A DNA stretch of 64,000 bases from the NCBI RefSeq assembly GCF_904849725.1, contig NC_058518.1:325336581-325400580 (forward strand), written 5' to 3'. This stretch comes from Hordeum vulgare subsp. vulgare (Eukaryota; Streptophyta; Magnoliopsida; Poales; Poaceae). How positions within the stretch are numbered: the first letter of the stretch is position 1; every line of letters starts with the position of its first letter. The position numbers and the translations under genes were made by a program. The notes beneath the pieces are model-generated. The model did not search any database, was not told the origin of the DNA, and saw nothing but the letters and a program-made list of their open reading frames with translations. Below, in pieces: positions 57,598 through 64,000 of the stretch.

Positions 57598-60500
57598 ATG
57601 TGGCGGCTTCTCGCGCTGGTGGCGTGCGCCGCCGTGCCGGCAATGGCCGGCGACCCCTACGCCTTCTTCGACTGGGACGTCTCCTACGTCACCGCAGCGC
57701 CCCTCGGCGTCAAGCAGCAGGCAAGCTTAAGCTAGCAGCCATTTTACTCTCATATCACTCGTCGCGCAGCGCAGGCATTGTCCTCTGCTCCCCACCCTCC
57801 GTCTCGTTTTTAAGGAGCCGTTGTTTCCTTGTCGCCGGTAGGTGATAGGCATCAACGGCAAGTTCCCGGGCCCCGTCGTCAACATCACCACCAACTGGAA
57901 CGTCGTCGTCAACGTGCTCAACGACCTCGACGAGCCCCTCCTAATCACCTGGTGCATGCCCATTCCCCCTCTCTCTCTCGCGCGCGCGCGTGTTGCCGCC
58001 ATTGATTTGATTCCTTCGAGTCGCAGCAGGCAGGCCGCTGAGAATTGTGTTGCGCGGTGGCATGCAGGAACGGGATCCAGCACCGGAAGAACTGCTGGCA
58101 GGACGGCGTGCTGGGCACCAACTGCCCCATCCCGGCCGGGTGGAACTGGACGTACGAGTTCCAGGTCAAGGACCAGATCGGCAGCTTCTTCTACTTCCCC
58201 TCCACCGGCCTGCAGCGCGCCGCCGGCGGCTTCGGCGGCATCGTCGTCAACAACCGCGCCGTCATCGCCGTGCCCTTCGGCCGCCCCGACGGCGACATCA
58301 CCATCCTCATCGGCGACTGGTACAACAGGAACCACACGGTGCGTCGTCGTAAAACACGCGGTTCCGGCCACCAAGCTAATCACAGCGCCGCACTGATTTC
58401 TTATGAGAGATACAGTGCCACATTGGCTTAATTGCTTGACCATGTGATTCCGCGCTGCAGGATCTGAGGAAGATGCTTGATGAAGGGAAGGAGGTCGGGA
58501 TGCCGGACGGCGTGCTGATAAACGGCAAGGGCCCGTACCGGTACAACGACAGCCTTGTGCCGGCCGGCATTGAGCATGAGACCATCGACGTGCATCCCGG
58601 TAATTCACTGCCCCCTATCATAGCATCCTGGTACTTGCATTCTGGGTTGGCAACTTGCTGGACAGGGTTAAAAAAAACTTGGCAAGTGGGGGAGCAGGGT
58701 GCGCAAGTTGCATCGCTTTTATTCAGAGCTCTGTTTTCTCCCTGTATGAGAATCTTGTCTCAGAGCGTTAGAGTAGTGTGGTTCCAGTAAAGAGGAAGAG
58801 AATACGAGCAGTGTGGCTTTTTGGCAAGACGTTTTCTAGATTGCATTTTGTAGAAGTTTAATTTGGTCTCTAGGGTGTTTTGTGAGTTTAATTTGCTCCG
58901 TCCTTCTTTATATCCAGACAGTAGAATTTAGTGCACAATATTTACTGATAAACGCTTGCATTTCTCGAGAGTTATGTGGCTAAAATATTCTACTAATACT
59001 AATAGTAATATCATGCTAGATTTCCCTTTAGGTAAGTCAACTGATAAAAAGATCAACAACTTCAAGCTACAGGCCAGAATAAAGTTCAGCAGCCTAGCCA
59101 TGAGAGTTAAGATTAAGAATTCAGAATCCCAGTTAAAATGTATGTGCATGCGATTCTAGTCCAACACTGTGCAATTCTTAAAAAAAAAGGGGACTGACTA
59201 GCAATCAATCAACTGAAAACCCAATTTGGGCCAGTCAATTTTCTTCCTTGGCATGCCATGTGAATTGCTGCCCCACTAACAACATGCGGGCTCCACATAG
59301 TCAATTTCCTCTCCTGGAAACATGCTAGTTATTTTTCACATCATCGCAAGGCAGGCCCAGGATAGTTGAGTTTATGGTGTAGATATTTCTAGAACTAGAC
59401 AATTTACCGTGCGTTGCTGTAGGAATTTTTGATAATATGTTTAGATAATACTTGTTTATGTGAAACGTGAATATTACCATTGACAATATAAACATGAAAA
59501 TACAAATATATGTTATTTATCAACTTGATTAGTTTATTGTTGCAAAATAGTTTTAGAAGATAAGTAGCATAATGTTAGTTTAAAATTCCTTGAAGTTGTC
59601 CACATGGGTGTCTTCTTCTTTGAGTAAAAAATGGGCATGAGTAGTGAGGATGACCCTCTTCCCGCGCGTTGATGCGGTAACTTTGTTAAAAACATGTATA
59701 CGTAGTTGCTAAATCTAATGAAAAAAGTATAAACTTTAAAATCAATAAAAGAAAGTGACTATAAATAGAATAAATTTTTAAATCACAGTTTAAAAGGTTA
59801 TTTCGAACAAAAATATGAAGGATCGCTAACATGAATATATAATGTGACAACGTTACATGCATAGTCTAATGCAAAAAATTATTTGTAGTTTATAAGAAAT
59901 GCATCACTCGCTCATGTGCCTGATTTTGTATGTCCTGGTGGGAGGGAAGACTTAAATGCATTTCTTTGTGGGATGTTGTGGACACTTTGCATGTTGAGAA
60001 CGCTTATGTGGCAGATTTTGCATGGTTTAGTGGGAGAGATGATTTAAATGCATTGCTTAGTGGAACGTTGAGGTGGACACTTTGTATGTTGAGAGAATTG
60101 AGACCAACTTCTTAAGAATGTAAGATACCATCGCAAAGTTCCCTAAGAAAGAGAACTAATGCACATGATATTAGCAATTAAAAAGAAAAATGAAAATAAT
60201 AATTAGACAAATAATGACAAAATTTGTACACAATTTATAGAGAAATTGCGCATTTTTATAATATGCAAGAATAAGCATACAATAGTGATTTTTTTATAAA
60301 ATGCTTTCTAAGCATAAATGGATTAGTAGCAGTGGCATTTCCCTTAAATAAGAAAAAAGGGAAAAATGAAGTATTCTTAAAATAATGAATTAGTAGAATT
60401 GGTATTACCCTTTCAGCAGAAAGAAAATGAAGTAAAAACTAAAATCAAGTCAAAATAATGAAGTTCGTAAGAAAGAATGAATTAGTGACATTGGTATTAT

Positions 60501-63500
60501 CTTTTCACGAGAAAGAAAATTAAACCTAAACTAAAACGAAATGGAAATAACGAAGCTTTATGTGGAAGAATAAATTAGTGGCATTGTTGCCACCCTTTTA
60601 GAAGAAACAAAATGATAGAAAGTATAACAAAAATAAATATTCAAGTTTTTTTAAGAAAGACTCAATTAGTGGCGTTGATGCTACCCTCAAAGAAAATGAA
60701 ATCAGAAGTACTATAGAACAACGACAAAATTTGCACACAGTTAACACATGAATTGGGCTTTGTTATAATATGCAAGAGTAAACATATAATAGTGGGGTTT
60801 TTTTGTAAAAAGGAAGTTTCCAAAAGAAATAATGAATTAGTGGCATTGGTATTTGATCTATGGTGTCTCTACTTATCCAAATCAAAGTGAGTATATTATA
60901 GTGAGATTTCTGCAAAAAAGGTGTTCTAAAAAAGTAATGGATTAGTGACATCGGTATTACCCTTACAAAAGAAACGAGATGAAAACTAGGATAAAATAAA
61001 AAATGAAATAAAAACTAAAAAATATTAAAATATATGATGTTTTCTAGGAAAAATGAATTCGTGGCATTGGTATTACCCTAACAATAAAATTAAAACATAA
61101 TGAAAACAATCAAGTTTTCTAAGAAAGAATGAAACCCTTTAAGAAGAAAGAAAATGAAAGAGAAAAAAATTGCACACAATTTGCAGTGAAATTGCACCTT
61201 CTGAAATATGTAAACATAATATTACATTTTTCACACTCTACTATAATTTAAAATAGAAACTGAAATAATATATTTACTTCAAGAAGAAAGAAAAAACCTT
61301 CTCCACAACTTTGCAACGAAATTGCACTTTATCATAATATGCCAAAATAATCATATAGTCATGAAAATTTGGCACATATTATATAGTATTCGTTTGTATA
61401 TAATTACACTCACACAAAAACCAACAAAAAAAAGTAACTAATAAAGGAAAAAATAGGAAAACGGAAAATGCATAGTAATAGATAACAGAAATAAAAAATG
61501 ATGCAAAATTACCCACAACAGAAAGAATTAAATTTCCTAAGGAAGATTGAATTTGTGGCATTGATATTACCATTTAAGAACAAAAAATGGGAAAAAGAAT
61601 CTAAAACAAACATTGATGAAATTTGCGTGAGATATACATAAAAATACGCTTTAAAAATATAAGCAAGAATAAGAATATAAAAGTGGAATTTTTGTGCAAA
61701 CAAAACCTAAGAACAAATGAATAGTGGCATTGATATTAACCTTAAAGTGGAACAAAGATGAAATAAGTTTTAAACAATATCATAATAATGATTATTTTTT
61801 GAAAAAGAATAAATTAGTGGCGTTGGTATTTCCTTTAGAAGAAATATTTTTAAAAAACTTGTGCACAACTTTGCACAAATATTGTGTTTTATTGTGATAT
61901 GTAAAATTAGCATATAATCATGAAATATTGGCACATAGTATATAGTATTTGTATGTATATAAGTACACTGAGCCAAAAAAATTAAAAAATAAATAAATAA
62001 CCAAGAGTATAAAGAAAAAAAAGAAAAAGAAAAACGCGCCCTAGAAAAGCAAAAACAAGCCCCACAAGCAATTCGACTGACCCAAAACAGGGGTCAATCG
62101 ATTCCACACAACCCAACTCACCACCAAAATGACACAGAAGAAAAAACATCTTAAAGTAGAATCGGACGGCCATAAAATGGAAAAAGTCCAAAACAAACCT
62201 TGAAATGGTAGACGAAAGCTAAATTAAACCCTAAACTCTCAATCCCTGAAATCAGCACACCAAACTTTATTATCCCGGTCTATTTTGAACCTCGAGAGAA
62301 TTTCACCGGGATTTGCTGAGCTTGGGCCGTCCCATTAATACAGTCGCTCGTGATGCTCTGTTTGTTCTATGTTTTTTATCGTTTTTTTTTCATTGTACTT
62401 TTCTTTTTAGTAGTTTTGTTAGTGTTTTTTCATTATACTTTCCTTTTTCTTTTCTTCTTTCTTGGTTTTCTTCATATTATCTGTTTATCGCTTTTGTTTT
62501 ATTTCTTTACGTGTAACCGATTTTCTTGGTTACACATGTCTAATTATTCTTAGTATCAACGTAATTTTTTAGCGGACACATGAAATATTTTTTGATACAC
62601 TTTTGCCTTTTTTGTGATACATTATTTACATTTTCAAATTTATGTTTTAAATGATATTCTGAATACATCTTAATACTTTTACAAATACGTGTTTACATTT
62701 TTTAATGACAACAAATATTTTATAAAACTACATAGACATTGTTTCTACATCATTACACATTTTCAAAATATTACACATTTTTAACAAACACACATCACGT
62801 ATATTCTTTTACAGGTATGACACATTTTTTACGTTAAATATATTACGAGCTGAAGAATCAGCATGCACGCGGTACTGTCCAAAGTTGAACCGTTCTTTCG
62901 ATCATGGACATTCTAAAATAGTTTATATTTTCAATATTTGTTTGCCCAAAAAATAAATTCGAAGTTCGTTGCTTCAATGTTTTCCAAAACACAAATAATT
63001 TACAAAATTGAAATACATTATTTCAAAAACTGTTGGAATTTTTGAAGTTTTTTTAAAAATGTGATTTTTTTTATATCACAGAGAGTTTTAAAAAATGCGA
63101 ATAAAATTTAAAAAATTCTATACTTTGTTTTAAAAATAAAAACGGGATTGAGTTTCTGCCAAAAATTAAAAAAGATCATTTTTTAACTTCTGGATAATTT
63201 TAGAAATGCGTCAACATATTTTAAACTTCATGAATGTTTGTTCTGGTAAAGTGGGCCGGCCAAATTGAGAGTAGCAGGCAATCCCGACCGGGATTGTAGT
63301 ATTCCCAACGTGCCAAACAGATATAGGGTTGAAAATAGACCGGGATTATAAGTTCAGTGTGTCAATTTTCGGAATTCAAAGTTCAGGGTTTGATTTAGCT
63401 TTCATCTGCCACTTCAAGGTTTGTTTTGGACTTTTTCCCCATAAAATCGACTGACCCGAAAAGAATTTACAACTGACTGACATATAGCTAAAGTGAAGAA

Positions 63501-64000
63501 AAAAAAATACATGTCTCCTTGAATGCAACGGCAGAATTTAGTCAGCTGCCAAGATGCCTGTGAGGAATTCTTAGCTCTGCTAGAACCACTGAAATTTGCA
63601 TACTCTACTTATGCGGTCGTGTTCTTTGATGGATGGGTGGAGCAGGTCGGACGTACCGCATCCGGGTGCACAACGTGGGCACGTCTACGAGCCTCAACTT
63701 CCGGATCCAGGGGCACAACCTGCTGCTGGTGGAGACGGAGGGGTCCTACACCACGCAGCAGAACTACACCAGCCTCGACGTCCACGTCGGCCAGTCCTAC
63801 TCCTTCCTCCTCACCACCGACCAGAACGCCAGCTCCGACTACTACGTCGTCGCCAGCGCCCGCATGGTCAACGAGTCCCTCTGGCAGCGCGTCACCGGCG
63901 TCGCCGTCCTCCGCTACTCCAACTCGGGCGGCGCGGCGTCCGGCCCGCTCCCGAACCCGCCCCAGGACCAGTTCGACAAGACGCTGTCCATGAACCAGGC
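57598..64000 (+). CDS. SKU5-similar (SKS) multicopper-oxidase-like protein, 5' part
   Basis: Exons: 57598-57720, 57842-57951, 58068-58338, 58461-58599, 63646-64000 and beyond. The ATG (context CCGCAATGT) opens a signal peptide MWRLLALVACAAVPAMA followed by GDPYAFFDW, the usual mature start of this family. Then come VIGINGKFPGP, QDGVLGTNCPIP, FEFQVKDQIGSFFY-type sequence (cupredoxin 1), GMPDGVLINGKGPY and RIRVHNVGTSTSLNFRI (cupredoxin 2). About 332 of the usual 550-600 residues are present. Where ascorbate oxidase has HWH and YHGH copper ligands, this has TWN and FYFPS, so a copper oxidase reaction is unlikely. Family members are secreted, often GPI-anchored at the plasma membrane/wall, and affect directional growth and pollen tubes. 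Several N-glycosylation sites (NIT, NWT, NYT, NAS, NES). Confidence 0.92.
57721..57841 (+). other. Intron 1 of the SKS gene, GC-AG type
   Basis: The donor is CAG|GCAAGC and the acceptor GGTAG|GTGATAGG. The joined reading GVKQQ-VIGING matches the family exactly in phase 0. No GT donor in the right phase restores that peptide. Confidence 0.8.
59915..60100 (+). repeat. 92-bp tandem duplication in intron 4
   Basis: Two diverged copies: 59915-60006 and 60007-60100 (TGTGSCWGATTTTG at the start, GACACTTTGYATGTTGAGA near the end). Confidence 0.85.
60219..61985 (+). repeat. Diverged higher-order repeat field in intron 4
   Basis: Motif A (GAATTAGTGGCATTGGTATTACCC and variants) occurs eleven times: near 60321, 60387, 60479, 60570, 60662, 60833, 60939, 61054, 61548, 61719 and 61811. 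Motif B (TTTGCACACAATTTGCA..., then TAATATGCAAGAATAAGCATATA) occurs about six times: near 60219, 60723, 61165, 61299, 61615 and 61858. Motif C (TTGGCACATATTATATAGTA) occurs at 61370 and 61928 after B. Motifs alternate with purine-rich spacers. Not recognised as a known transposon. Confidence 0.75.
62179..63438. mobile_element. Mutator-type MITE (non-autonomous MULE) in intron 4
   Basis: 1260 bp with long terminal inverted repeats. The left end GGAAAAAGTCCAAAACAAACC is mirrored by the right end. Similarity extends at least 110 bp inward with some mismatches, then a longer right-hand arm. It is flanked by the perfect 9-bp direct repeat CCATAAAAT (62170-62178 and 63439-63447), the TSD size of Mutator-like elements. 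The interior is AT-rich with no transposase. Confidence 0.88.

Larger units (their letters stand above)
58600..63645 (+). other. Intron 4 of the SKS gene (about 5 kb)
   Basis: GT-AG: donor CCCG|GTAATT at 58600, acceptor GAGCAG|GTCGG at 63645; phase 1, joining HP-G-RTYRIRV. It is unusually large beside introns of about 120 bp. 58600-59380 is unique-looking sequence. 59400-62160 is very AT-rich with repeats, followed by the MITE (62179-63438). No exon-like sequence is seen within. Confidence 0.85.

Noticed and set aside
58047..58352. Arg/Leu-rich ORF across SKS exon 3, and the similar ORF at 63523-63993 across exon 5
   Set aside because: Shadows in the wrong frame of GC-rich exons that encode the conserved SKS protein.
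59395..59440. ACCGTGCGTTGCTGTAGG, similar to short motifs seen in some plant repeats
   Set aside because: Too short and without a defined partner, boundary or TSD to assign an element.

Overview
The window is grass nuclear DNA, almost certainly from the wheat/Aegilops/barley tribe (Triticeae). Its left 56 kb is a deep nest of LTR retrotransposons whose LTRs match families I recognise from that tribe: Sabrina, the Angela/BARE1/WIS group, a Sirevirus of Maximus type and Athila-like elements with TGATACGTCC ends. The right 6.4 kb is the 5' part of one ordinary host gene of the SKU5-similar (SKS) multicopper-oxidase-like family. I see no bacterial features, CRISPR array, tRNA or rRNA.

Nest, from outside inward. 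F is a Ty3/Gypsy 3' end with its LTR at 55398-55965. It was hit by B2, an Athila-like element whose LTR is 53428-54948. B2 was hit by E, a deleted Gypsy on the minus strand with LTR 51725-52598. E was hit by Sabrina (minus, LTR 46868-48381). Sabrina took two insertions. One is element 1, a Tekay-like Gypsy on the minus strand whose LTR is 4394-8541 and whose gag-pol runs off the left edge. The other is B, a complete Athila-like element at 9645-43448 with TSD CCCAT. B's 3' LTR was hit by C, a Sirevirus on the minus strand at 19625-43190 with TSD TCCTC. C's two LTRs were then hit by an Angela-type Copia (20517-29448, TSD AGTTG) and by a solo LTR of a related Sirevirus (D, 39525-42362). The three innermost insertions are closed by matching TSDs. 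The outer ones are seen from one side only.

Coding content. Angela keeps one reading frame broken by four stop codons. B has gag (one stop), protease-RT-RNase H, integrase (one frameshift) and a coiled-coil ORF in the env position. C has a degenerate gag-pol plus a third ORF with two stops. Element 1 has a gag-pol open for about 890 codons after one early frameshift, and an additional broken leader ORF. Sabrina encodes only a gag/protease-like ORF. E keeps gag, protease and a scrap of RT.

The most interesting pattern is regulatory. In the LTRs of B, B2, Sabrina, C and D, a palindrome or palindrome array lies just upstream of the TATA box. In B and in C the same palindrome-plus-TATA arrangement occurs a second time inside the element, directly upstream of the accessory ORF that follows pol. 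This suggests that these ORFs are expressed from private internal promoters copied from the LTR.

Host gene. The SKS gene starts at 57598. Five exons are visible (57598-57720, 57842-57951, 58068-58338, 58461-58599, 63646-64000+). The first intron appears to be GC-AG. The fourth intron is 5 kb and contains a Mutator-type MITE with a 9-bp TSD, a diverged higher-order repeat field and a 92-bp tandem duplication.
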